The notes: generated by a model not told the origin, from the sequence alone. 7,316 nucleotides of DNA from Bacteroidia bacterium (GCA_022425465.1 JAKMFK010000250.1:1-7316); one strand, 5' to 3'. Positions 1 to 6,757 are shown, numbered from the stretch's first letter. Numbers and translations are program-made.

Positions 1-698
1 GTTCCAATAATTTTGGAGCCAAAGGAATTTGCTCAAGTTGTAAGATTATGAGCATCCGAAATGTACCTGAAGGAGACGAAAGGGACAAAGACGTGGCTAA
101 TGGCATCCGATATGCTGTTGACAATGGGGCTAAAATTGTAAATATGAGTTTTGGGAAAGGGTATAGTGATTTTCCTTTAGCCGTTAAAGAAGCAATCCAA
201 TATGCAGCGAGCAAGGATGTATTGCTCGTTCATGCTGCAGGAAATGATGGTAAAAACAACGACAAATCAGACAATTTCCCACATGATTTTAACGATGCCT
301 TTCCCAATTGGATAGATGTGGGAGCAAGTAATTGGAGGTCGGGATCAATAGCTTTAGCTCCATTTTCCAATTATGGAAAATCAGAAGTAGACCTATTCTC
401 ACCTGGTGTTGACATATATAGCACAACCCCTGAAAATCAATATGAAGCCTATGATGGGACAAGTATGGCAAGCCCAGTAGTTTCTGGAGTTGCCGCTTTT
501 GTTTGGAGCTACTATCCAAGTCTGTCTGCCTCTCAACTTAAAGATATCATTCTTCAGAGTTCTGTACCTATCAAAGGCAGGGTGAAAATACCTGGAAGCA
601 AAAGAAAAACAAGAGCTCATAAACTTTCTAAAACAGGTGGTTTGGTAAATCTTCCAAATGCTCTTCGACTAGCTGAAAAAACAATCGCTCAACCGTAA
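1..698 (+). CDS. Subtilisin-like S8 family serine peptidase, 3' part (5' end outside window)
   Basis: This is the C-terminal part of a subtilase, a serine endopeptidase that is probably exported. The frame is open to the left edge, and the residues before the ATG at 48 (NNFGAKGICSSCKIM) continue the family alignment, so that ATG is internal and the true start lies upstream. Visible parts are the segment IRYAVDNGAKIVNMSFG, the oxyanion-hole Asn in HAAGND (codon 243-245) and the nucleophile Ser in DGTSMASP (codon 462-464). The catalytic Asp and the HGTH histidine would be upstream. After the Ser motif the protein runs only about 75 residues and ends in NLPNALRLAEKTIAQP. No C-terminal sorting domain or accessory domain is present, so type IX secretion is not indicated. 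The next gene begins 4 bp downstream on the same strand, which suggests co-transcription. The family call is firm; substrate and localisation are inferred. Confidence 0.93.
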   Translation, partial: SNNFGAKGICSSCKIMSIRNVPEGDERDKDVANGIRYAVDNGAKIVNMSFGKGYSDFPLAVKEAIQYAASKDVLLVHAAGNDGKNNDKSDNFPHDFNDAFPNWIDVGASNWRSGSIALAPFSNYGKSEVDLFSPGVDIYSTTPENQYEAYDGTSMASPVVSGVAAFVWSYYPSLSASQLKDIILQSSVPIKGRVKIPGSKRKTRAHKLSKTGGLVNLPNALRLAEKTIAQP

Positions 699-702
699 TC
701 TA

Positions 703-2307
703 ATGCAAAAAATTCTCGTATTTGTTTTATCAGTTATTATCATATCATGTGGTTCTCCCAAAACAACTGTGGATGAAATCATCATTGCAAAAAAAATATA
801 TGTGTGTGACAGTTTATTCTCAACTGCCGAGGCAATTGCCATATCCAATAACAAAATAGTAGCATGGGGCAGTAAAGATGATATTACCCATAAATTTACT
901 ACGCAAAATCATACATTACATGATGGCTATATCTACCCTGGATTTATTGATGCTCATTCACATTTCTATGGATACGGCGTCACCCTCAATAAAGTCGATT
1001 TAAGAAATACATTTAGCTTAGAAGATGTAGTTAACAAGACGGTCGAATTTGCCAAATTAAACAATGACTATTGGATAACAGGACGTGGATGGGATCAAAC
1101 GGACTGGACTCAAAAAGGAAGTATTTCAAATAACTTACTAAACATCTATTTCCCAGATAGACCTGTCTTCATTAAGCGTATAGACGGCCATGCTGCTATT
1201 GCAAATAGAAAAGCTCTTGAACTTGCTGGTATCACGAATAAGACATCGGTTGAGGGAGGCATAATTGAACATAAAAATGGCATGCTGACTGGACTTCTGA
1301 CCGATAATGCAATGGAATTAGTTGACGGTGTAATCTCCAAACCAAGTCGATCAAGCCAAATTTCTGCCCTTCTAAAAGCTCAGGAAAATTGCCTAAAAGC
1401 TGGGCTTACTACTGTTACTGATGCAGGACTTGACTTGAACACTATCCAACTAATTGATAGCCTTCAACAATCAGGTGATTTAAAAATCAGATTATATATC
1501 ATGGCTAATCCTAGTCATGAAAATTTTAACTATTTCAAAAAAAATGGAGCAATTATTAAGCCTCAACTTCAAGTATCCTCCTTCAAAATTTATGCTGATG
1601 GTGCCTTGGGATCAAGAGGAGCAAAACTAAAAGAACCCTATTGCGATAAAGATAATTTCACCGGTGTATGGGTGACCAACCCCAAAACCATTGATTCTTT
1701 ATGTCAACTCATTTTATCCATGAATTTTCAAGCTAATACGCATTGTATTGGAGATAGTGCAAATAGGAAAGTACTCGAAATTTATGGCAAGCATCTTAAG
1801 GGTAAAAACGACCATCGTTGGAGGATTGAACACGCACAAGTTGTTTCGCCATCTGACCGGAATTTATTTGTAGATTATTCAATCATCCCAAGCGTGCAAC
1901 CTACCCATGCAACAAGTGACATGAACTGGGCTTCAGATCGGATTTGCTCTCATCGTATGGATGGTGCATACGCATACCGAAGTCTACTAAAACTCAACCA
2001 TTACATACCTCTTGGAACTGATTTCCCAGTTGAAGATATCTCGCCCTTAAAAACCTTTTATGCAGCTGTTTATCGTCAAAATGAAAAAAATAAACCTATC
2101 GGAGGCTTTATTATGGATGAATCCTTGTCTCCCAAAGAAGCATTATTAGGCATGACAAGATGGGCAGCAAAAAGTAATCGAATGGAACAAAATATAGGTT
2201 CGCTTGAAAAGGGTAAGTTGGCCGACTATGTTGTTCTCGATCAAAACATCCTTTACGATCGATACATGATGGATACAAAGGTGATTAAAACTGTATTGGC
2301 AAATTAG
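703..2307 (+). CDS. Lipoprotein amidohydrolase, YtcJ / Amidohydro_3 family
   Basis: This complete 534-aa protein belongs to the metal-dependent amidohydrolase superfamily, YtcJ/NfdA-like branch. Known members hydrolyse C-N bonds, for example in N-substituted formamides; the substrate here is unknown. The N-terminus is a short hydrophobic signal ending in a lipobox (IIS-Cys16), so it is probably membrane-anchored outside the cytoplasm. Metal-site candidates are HSH (85-87, in GFIDAHSHF), Lys295 in FKIYADGALGSR (possible carboxylated bridging lysine), His347 in THCIGDSA, His377 in WRIEHAQ and Asp440 in LGTDFPVE. Other family blocks are GRGWDQTDW (127-135), DGHAAIANRKAL (161-172), GLTTVTDAG (234-242), QPTHATSDMNWA (399-410) and the C-terminal GSLEKGKLADYVVLD (499-513). 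Length and motif set look intact. The ATG at 703 follows the peptidase stop by 4 bp and directly gives the signal peptide, so this start is well supported. Linked function with the peptidase, such as use of peptide-derived amides, is speculative. Confidence 0.93.
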   Translation: MQKILVFVLSVIIISCGSPKTTVDEIIIAKKIYVCDSLFSTAEAIAISNNKIVAWGSKDDITHKFTTQNHTLHDGYIYPGFIDAHSHFYGYGVTLNKVDLRNTFSLEDVVNKTVEFAKLNNDYWITGRGWDQTDWTQKGSISNNLLNIYFPDRPVFIKRIDGHAAIANRKALELAGITNKTSVEGGIIEHKNGMLTGLLTDNAMELVDGVISKPSRSSQISALLKAQENCLKAGLTTVTDAGLDLNTIQLIDSLQQSGDLKIRLYIMANPSHENFNYFKKNGAIIKPQLQVSSFKIYADGALGSRGAKLKEPYCDKDNFTGVWVTNPKTIDSLCQLILSMNFQANTHCIGDSANRKVLEIYGKHLKGKNDHRWRIEHAQVVSPSDRNLFVDYSIIPSVQPTHATSDMNWASDRICSHRMDGAYAYRSLLKLNHYIPLGTDFPVEDISPLKTFYAAVYRQNEKNKPIGGFIMDESLSPKEALLGMTRWAAKSNRMEQNIGSLEKGKLADYVVLDQNILYDRYMMDTKVIKTVLAN

Positions 2308-2328
2308 AAGTGATTACCTCGCACTTCT
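2306..2328. terminator. Possible bidirectional terminator hairpin at a convergent gene junction
   Basis: A perfect 7-bp inverted repeat, AGAAGTG (2306-2312) and CACTTCT (2322-2328), surrounds a 9-nt loop. It spans the last bases of the amidohydrolase stop codon, the whole 6-bp gap and the end of citrate synthase, whose TAA lies in the loop. Neither side has a proper run of T, so intrinsic termination is uncertain. The symmetry fits a hairpin serving both converging transcripts, but could also be chance. Confidence 0.35.
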
Positions 2329-3600
2329 CGCTACAAAGCTTCGAGTAACTGGACCGGTATAGATTTGACGAGGACGACCAATGGGATGTTTGTCTTCCAT
2401 CATTTCTTTCCATTGTGCAATCCAACCTGGAAGTCTTCCTAAAGCAAATAATACCGTAAACATTTCAATTGGAAATCCCATTGCTCGGTAGATTATTCCT
2501 GAATAGAAATCCACATTTGGAAATAACTTTCGCTCAACAAAATAGGGATCGTTAAGTACAACCTCTTCCAATTTTTTGGCAATTTCTAATGTAGGATCAT
2601 TAACTCCGAGTTTTGCTAGTACTTCATCAGCTGATTTTTTGATAATCTTAGCTCTTGGATCAAAATTTTTGTATACGCGGTGACCAAATCCCATAAGTCT
2701 AAATGGGTCGCTTTTATCTTTTGCTTTATCAATATACTTTTGAGCATCACCACCGTCTGCGTGTATAGCTTCAAGCATTTCTATTACTTTTTGATTGGCT
2801 CCACCATGTAATGGTCCCCAAAGAGCAGCAATACCCGCACTAATTGAAGCATATAAATTTGCATGAGAAGAACCCACTAATCTTACCGTTGAAGCAGAAC
2901 AATTTTGTTCGTGATCAGCATGTAATATCATAAGCTTGTTCATTGCACTTACAAGCACTGGATCAATATGATAATCCTCTGTAACATGCTTAAACGTCAT
3001 ATTCAAATAATTCTCGACATAGTTGAGATTATTTTGAGGATATACCAATGGATGTCCAATTCTATTTTTAGAAATCATAGCACAAATCGTTGGCATTTTA
3101 GCAAGCAATCGAGTAATTGTTCGCATTCTAGCCTCATCCCCTGAATTAGGATCTAAACTCTCTGGATAAAACGAAGACAACGATGATATCATTGCAATAA
3201 GCTGACCCATTGGATGAGAACCTGTGGGCCAAGCATCAAAAATATTTTGGATATCTCCATTAACAAGCGTGTGGTATGTTATTTCAGTGTTCCATTTTTC
3301 ATATTCCTCCTCATTAGGCAACTCACCATTGATCAATAAATAAGCAACTTCTAAAAAATCTGCTTTTTCTGCCAACTCCTCAATTGAGTACCCTCGGTGT
3401 CTCAAAATTCCCGCTTCACCATCTAAATAGGTAATATTACTTGAAGTACTCCCTGTGTTTTTATATCCAAAATCCAAGGTAACAGCACCTGTCTCAGCCC
3501 TTAATTTGCTAAGGTCTATACCTAACTCATTTTCTGATCCAACGATTAGAGGTAATTCCGTTTCTTTTCCGTGTATATTTATTTTTGCTGTTTCAGACAT
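2314..3600 (-). CDS. gltA: Citrate synthase (type II, GltA-like)
   Basis: This 428-aa cytoplasmic enzyme condenses acetyl-CoA with oxaloacetate to citrate, the entry step of the TCA cycle. It aligns through its whole length with the hexameric bacterial GltA type, including the N-terminal beta domain (about 1-45) absent from short citrate synthases. Catalytic residues are visible as His265 (GPLHGGAN), His307 (MGFGHRVYKNFDPR) and Asp364 (FPNVDFYSG). The LHADHEQN block (227-233) and the substrate-binding arginines Arg315, Arg389 and Arg409 (IGRPRQIY) are also present. The length is normal and there are no breaks. The start ATG at 3598-3600 gives the usual N-terminus (MSETAKINIHGKE). The gene stands alone, convergent with the amidohydrolase gene and divergent from the 221-aa protein gene. 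A TAATTTTG promoter-like element lies 37 bp upstream. Several residues linked to NADH inhibition of the E. coli enzyme appear conserved (see findings). Confidence 0.98.
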   Translation of the reverse strand: MSETAKINIHGKETELPLIVGSENELGIDLSKLRAETGAVTLDFGYKNTGSTSSNITYLDGEAGILRHRGYSIEELAEKADFLEVAYLLINGELPNEEEYEKWNTEITYHTLVNGDIQNIFDAWPTGSHPMGQLIAMISSLSSFYPESLDPNSGDEARMRTITRLLAKMPTICAMISKNRIGHPLVYPQNNLNYVENYLNMTFKHVTEDYHIDPVLVSAMNKLMILHADHEQNCSASTVRLVGSSHANLYASISAGIAALWGPLHGGANQKVIEMLEAIHADGGDAQKYIDKAKDKSDPFRLMGFGHRVYKNFDPRAKIIKKSADEVLAKLGVNDPTLEIAKKLEEVVLNDPYFVERKLFPNVDFYSGIIYRAMGFPIEMFTVLFALGRLPGWIAQWKEMMEDKHPIGRPRQIYTGPVTRSFVARSAR

Positions 3601-3636
3601 AAGTAAATTGAGCTATAATTCAAATTAACAATGGTG

Positions 3637-3644
3637 CAAAATTA
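3637..3644 (-). promoter_or_regulatory. Bacteroidota-type -7 promoter element for gltA
   Basis: Read on the - strand this is TAATTTTG, a full match to the Bacteroidota primary-sigma -7 consensus TAnnTTTG, followed by CACC. It would place the transcript start near 3630 and give a leader of about 30 nt before the gltA ATG. I could not see a good TTTG -33 box at the expected spacing, so the call rests on the -7 match and its position. Confidence 0.55.
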
Positions 3645-3701
3645 CGCTTTTACGCCCTATTTTAAAAGTAAGCCGCTTAATTATTTCAGTTATTTATAGT
3701 T

Positions 3702-3709
3702 TAGTTTTG
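3702..3709 (+). promoter_or_regulatory. Bacteroidota-type -7 promoter element for the 221-aa protein gene
   Basis: TAGTTTTG matches the TAnnTTTG consensus and lies 22 bp before the ATG at 3732, implying a short AT-rich leader of roughly 15-18 nt. No clear -33 TTTG is visible upstream. With the gltA element it makes a divergent promoter pair about 57 bp apart in one 131-bp spacer. Confidence 0.5.
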
Positions 3710-3731
3710 TTCTTTATTATAACTTAAAATC

Positions 3732-4397
3732 ATGTCTGAAAAACTAGTTGAAATCATTGATGGGTTAAATAGTAAAGCTGCTCTTAAGCAGCACGTCTAC
3801 AGAAATACACTAACCGTTTTCGAGCAGTTTAAAAAGTGTGCTACTGAAATTGCTAATAAACTCACACCTCAAGTTGTCTCAAAAGATAAAAGTTTGGAAG
3901 TGGAACTCAAAGAAATTAGTGCGTTTGAATTCCACTTGAAATTTAGCGGTGATACGATTGCATTCATCATGCACACCAATGTATTTTCTTTCCCTCCAGA
4001 ACATGAAATAAGCAAAACATCCTACGTTAATGAGGCTCCAGATCGTGGATATTCTGGGATGATTCAGGCATACAACTTTTTATCTGATTCCTTAAAGTAC
4101 CAAAGATTGGGCGATATTGGTTATCTGCTTGCAAGAATATTCATCAATTGTGAAGGTAATTTTTATGTAGATGGTCAACGTCAATTGGATTTCCTATTCA
4201 AGGATTTTAACAAACAAAAAATCGACAATGAATCCATTATTAAGATAATTGAACAGACCATGTTGTACGCTCTTGATTTTGATCTTTACATCCCTCCTAT
4301 GGATAATATGAAAGAAATGACTGTTCAAGAGAAAGATTATTTCAACAACCCTAGGGGGTTTGCTACAGGGAAAAGGTTAGGGTTTAAAAAAAATTAA
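3732..4397 (+). CDS. Uncharacterised 221-aa soluble protein
   Basis: I do not recognise this protein. It has no signal peptide and no membrane segment, so it is probably cytoplasmic. Visible layout: a likely helical N-terminus (1-45, mixed charge), a strand-rich stretch (about 56-86, VELKEISAFEFHLKF onward), and a central block with YSGMIQAYNFLSDS and LGDIGYLLARIFIN (107-139). Next come a GNFYVDGQRQLDFLFKDF stretch (142-159), a likely helix (166-183) and a basic, Gly/Lys-rich tail (209-221). None of these is a motif I can tie to a function. The ATG at 3732 is preceded by a promoter-like TAGTTTTG, which supports this start. The gene is monocistronic here: divergent from gltA, and ending in a 4-bp overlap with the oppositely oriented small gene. 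Composition resembles its neighbours, giving no hint of recent transfer. It is a real gene by length and context, but its function is unknown. Confidence 0.85.
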   Translation: MSEKLVEIIDGLNSKAALKQHVYRNTLTVFEQFKKCATEIANKLTPQVVSKDKSLEVELKEISAFEFHLKFSGDTIAFIMHTNVFSFPPEHEISKTSYVNEAPDRGYSGMIQAYNFLSDSLKYQRLGDIGYLLARIFINCEGNFYVDGQRQLDFLFKDFNKQKIDNESIIKIIEQTMLYALDFDLYIPPMDNMKEMTVQEKDYFNNPRGFATGKRLGFKKN

Positions 4398-4421
4398 TCA
4401 GGTGGATTTAATTCCATCCAC
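4386..4421 (-). terminator. Possible intrinsic terminator of the - strand operon
   Basis: On the - strand, GTGGAT and ATCCAC (4416-4421 and 4402-4407 in + coordinates) form a 6-bp stem around an 8-nt loop. It is followed by CTGATTAA and then eight consecutive T (4386-4393). The stem lies in the last codons of the small operon-end gene and the T run starts just after its stop. The 8-nt gap between stem and T run and the modest stem make it a weak rather than canonical terminator. In the + direction there is a hairpin but no U tract. Confidence 0.4.
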
Positions 4422-4663
4422 TCTACCCCTTTAGCTGTAGCTTTGAATGAGCTATCTTTCATCTTATCACTATCGTAAATCCATGAAAGACTAACATCAG
4501 CGTTACTTGCAACCAATAGCTTATAATGGATTAGATTCTTGATAGCATCAGCTATTACACTTTGCTTGTTTTCCAACTTACATTCATCTACTAGTGTATT
4601 GAATGTCTCTGGGAATAAACAGGCTCGTAATATCTCCATTTCTAAATCTGGCAATTCTATCAT
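4394..4663 (-). CDS. Small winged-helix-like protein, last gene of the membrane-glycosyltransferase operon
   Basis: This is a soluble protein of 89 aa. Its pattern resembles a winged helix-turn-helix domain: helix EMEILRACLFPETFNTLVDECK (about 8-29), a second helical block NKQSVIADAIKNLIHYKLLVA (32-52) ending like a recognition helix plus first wing strand, then a strand/turn region and FKATAKGVEWMEL (73-85), similar to the Y-x-LT-x-x-G-x-x-x-L end of many such domains. This is a pattern-level inference; DNA binding is unproven. I chose the ATG at 4661-4663 because it forms an ATGA overlap with the glycosyltransferase stop, the same arrangement as at the operon's other junction. An in-frame ATG at 4682-4684 would add MESESYQ (96 aa, 25-bp overlap) and is a real alternative. 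The TAA stop interlocks with the stop of the convergent 221-aa gene. It could be a small regulator or a structural accessory of the operon. Confidence 0.75.
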   Translation of the reverse strand: MIELPDLEMEILRACLFPETFNTLVDECKLENKQSVIADAIKNLIHYKLLVASNADVSLSWIYDSDKMKDSSFKATAKGVEWMELNPPD

Positions 4664-5766
4664 TTGATAACTCTCGCTTTCCATTTATAACTTACAATTT
4701 GCGATAAGGGTGGCAATATAGTCATATATAGCACGTGAAATGGCTGCCCTAATAATATTAACCAATAACCATTTTTTACGCCCATGAAATGCTCATATTT
4801 AGAATAAAAGTTTAACTCTGATATTGTTTTAATTAACCATAAAAAAAATGCAGCTAATGCACCCCATTTTGAGAAAGAAAGCAATGATCCTAAGATTACA
4901 AAATTGAATAGCCAAATACCAATCATAAGAAATGAATTAAACCTAGAATCATAATCGCTATTTTTACTTGCCCAACGTAAACGTTGATTCCAAAAGAAAG
5001 TCAGACTTTTGGGTCCTTCCGTCTCTACTAAAGCTTGCTTGTTCTTACAAAATTGAATACTATTTTCATGAAGTCTAAATGCACTCTGAAGAAGAAAAAC
5101 ATCATCCCCACTTGCTTTGTTATAATAAAGATCTGCATTAGCAACCACACTTCGCCTGTAAGCCATATTTGCACCATTGCACATCAATGGTTTACTCCAG
5201 CTTATATGGGCTGCTCCTATTGCTATCAAAGACATAAAATCGAGTGCAACTAATTTTTGCCAAAAATTCTTTGTTTCTAAAAAAACAACTGGACCACTCA
5301 CAAAATTTATCGCTGGATCATTAAATGGATCCAACATCAATTGAAGCCATCCCTGAGGTAACACACAATCAGCATCTGTTTGAAAGAAGACATCTCCTTT
5401 CGATTTTTTCCAACCTAACTCAATCGCTGACTTCTTCCCCTGCTTCTCGTTTAAATGATATATTGAATAGGGTAATTCGCATGAACTTAATAAATCACAA
5501 CTGGAGTCTGAAGAATGATCGTTAATGAATATTACCTCTACACTAATATCATTTATATCAAGCTGATTTAATGACTGAATTAATCGTGGTAATGCATGGC
5601 TTTCATTTCTAAATGGGATTAAAATAGATACAGAAGTATTCGGTTTCCTTGACAAAGGAATTTTTTCAATATCCTGAATTTTATCCCACAGAGTACCATA
5701 CTGTCTGAGTAGCAAAAGGTAGAAAATTGCTAGAATAAAAATCAACAAGAGATAACCTATCATCAT
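4660..5766 (-). CDS. Membrane-anchored family 2 glycosyltransferase
   Basis: This 368-aa GT2 enzyme probably transfers a sugar from a nucleotide donor to a lipid or polysaccharide acceptor at the inner face of the cytoplasmic membrane. One N-terminal membrane helix (about 2-20) precedes the GT-A domain. That domain shows SILIPFRNE (47-55), NDHSSDSS (82-89), KKSAIELGW (111-119), the metal-binding TDAD (130-133), GANMAYRRS (198-206), GDDVFL (220-225) with the likely catalytic Asp222, and QRLRW (261-265). The D, DxD, (E/D)D, QxxRW series is the signature of the processive-type GT2 group that includes cellulose and hyaluronan synthases and ceramide glucosyltransferase. Two or three C-terminal membrane segments follow (about 279-298, 301-315, 333-355). 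The start ATG at 5764-5766 overlaps the upstream stop as ATGA, indicating translational coupling. The 3' end overlaps the small downstream gene. Substrate cannot be told from sequence; neighbours suggest a surface glycolipid or glycan. Confidence 0.93.
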   Translation of the reverse strand: MMIGYLLLIFILAIFYLLLLRQYGTLWDKIQDIEKIPLSRKPNTSVSILIPFRNESHALPRLIQSLNQLDINDISVEVIFINDHSSDSSCDLLSSCELPYSIYHLNEKQGKKSAIELGWKKSKGDVFFQTDADCVLPQGWLQLMLDPFNDPAINFVSGPVVFLETKNFWQKLVALDFMSLIAIGAAHISWSKPLMCNGANMAYRRSVVANADLYYNKASGDDVFLLQSAFRLHENSIQFCKNKQALVETEGPKSLTFFWNQRLRWASKNSDYDSRFNSFLMIGIWLFNFVILGSLLSFSKWGALAAFFLWLIKTISELNFYSKYEHFMGVKNGYWLILLGQPFHVLYMTILPPLSQIVSYKWKARVIK

Positions 5767-6716
5767 TCTTTTATAAAATTGGAAATGAACAGAAAAAATG
5801 CTCCAATAATTCCAGGCAAAATCAGATTAATTACCCATAAACATGTGACTGATTGAACTATAGCCAAGTTTGATAAATATCCCCCAAATAACAAACTACA
5901 GACACCCACTCTAACACCAATATCTGATATGGCTGGAACTGGAACAATACTTTGCATTAGAAAAGCTATTGGGACTAGCCAGAAAAAATAAATAGACAAT
6001 GAAAAGTCTGAAAATAATTGTAATAAGATAAATAGTTGAACTGTAAACACACTATACCTCAAAAATGAATATAGAATTACTCGCCCATAGACTGAAAAAT
6101 TATAGTGTTGAACTAACTTAAAAAACAATGTAATCTTGTTAGGAAATAAATCACCTACTAGTTTTAATATTCTTTTTGAAAATAAAAGAAAGGCTAAAAG
6201 TGAAACACATAGAATAATGGCCAAAGTGAAAGAGGCTTGATCTAGCCAATCACCGTAAAAATCATAAAAGACATACACAATAAAAATACTAAAAAGACCT
6301 AATCCATATGTCATCAACACTTGAGCAAGATTACCTGCAACCGTAGCAATTGTAATCTTAAGTGGATGAGTACCCTTAAGCAAAAGACTTCGACCAATGT
6401 ATTCTCCTGATCTTGCAGGGGTAAAATTACTTATTGCCATTCCGCCTAGCACCGTAAAGAATGATTTTATTTTAGTTAAACTACTAGATTGCAAGAGTAA
6501 TTTAAATTTTATAGCTTCAAAATTCCAATTCAAGACAACTAGTAAGAATACGCCTGTAAAAACAAATGGATAAGTATTGAATGCAGATAGAAACATAGGT
6601 ACGAACTCACTTTCCCAATCAATTTCTATAATTGATCGATAAAAAAAAACAAGTGATAAAATACTAAAAACCCATTTCAACACTGAATACACATTGTTAT
6701 AAGCTTTATCTTTCAT
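5763..6716 (-). CDS. Polytopic membrane protein, YbhN / LPG synthase TM family (UPF0104-like), possible lipid flippase
   Basis: This 317-aa integral membrane protein has roughly eight hydrophobic segments (about 12-30, 50-63, 85-97, 121-150, 162-180, 213-235, 242-260, 270-312). Family-type blocks are NWNFEAIKFKLLL (63-75), the loop GGMAISNFTPARSGEYIGRS (91-110, matching the G-x-P-x-R-x-G-E pattern) and VPVPAISDIGVRVGV (258-272). These match the membrane domain shared by YbhN/AglD-like proteins and the N-terminal half of MprF. No C-terminal lysyltransferase domain is present, so it is not an MprF aminoacyl-PG synthase. Members are often encoded beside glycosyltransferases and are thought to move or present lipids; a glycolipid flippase role here is inference. 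It is the first gene of a three-gene operon, and its TGA overlaps the GT2 start by 4 nt. The ATG at 6714-6716 is preceded by an A-rich stretch; I saw no TAnnTTTG box for it in the 58-bp spacer shared with ruvC. Confidence 0.9.
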   Translation of the reverse strand: MKDKAYNNVYSVLKWVFSILSLVFFYRSIIEIDWESEFVPMFLSAFNTYPFVFTGVFLLVVLNWNFEAIKFKLLLQSSSLTKIKSFFTVLGGMAISNFTPARSGEYIGRSLLLKGTHPLKITIATVAGNLAQVLMTYGLGLFSIFIVYVFYDFYGDWLDQASFTLAIILCVSLLAFLLFSKRILKLVGDLFPNKITLFFKLVQHYNFSVYGRVILYSFLRYSVFTVQLFILLQLFSDFSLSIYFFWLVPIAFLMQSIVPVPAISDIGVRVGVCSLLFGGYLSNLAIVQSVTCLWVINLILPGIIGAFFLFISNFIKE

Positions 6717-6757
6717 TTTTTGGATAGCGTGTTAGTAATCTATAGATGAGTTAGGGT

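Noticed and set aside
48..50. ATG at 48 as the true start of the peptidase gene
   Set aside because: The same frame is open to the left edge and the upstream residues continue a normal subtilase alignment. The catalytic Asp and His would be missing from a protein starting here.
289..854. Three - strand open frames (289-519, 399-620, 669-854)
   Set aside because: They are antisense to well-supported peptidase and amidohydrolase coding sequence, have low-complexity or unrecognisable products, and show no promoter or family signature.
1146..1340. 64-aa - strand open frame inside the amidohydrolase gene
   Set aside because: It is antisense to conserved DGHAAIANRKAL and flanking motif-coding sequence and is best explained as a chance frame.
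4349..4362. AACCC/GGGTT inverted repeat near the end of the 221-aa gene, considered as a terminator
   Set aside because: It is a 5-bp stem inside the coding region about 35 bp before the stop, with no T tract on the + strand.
5035..5525. Two + strand open frames (5035-5253 and 5325-5525) in the glycosyltransferase region
   Set aside because: They are antisense to the GDD and TDAD motif regions of the GT2 gene and have no recognisable features of their own.
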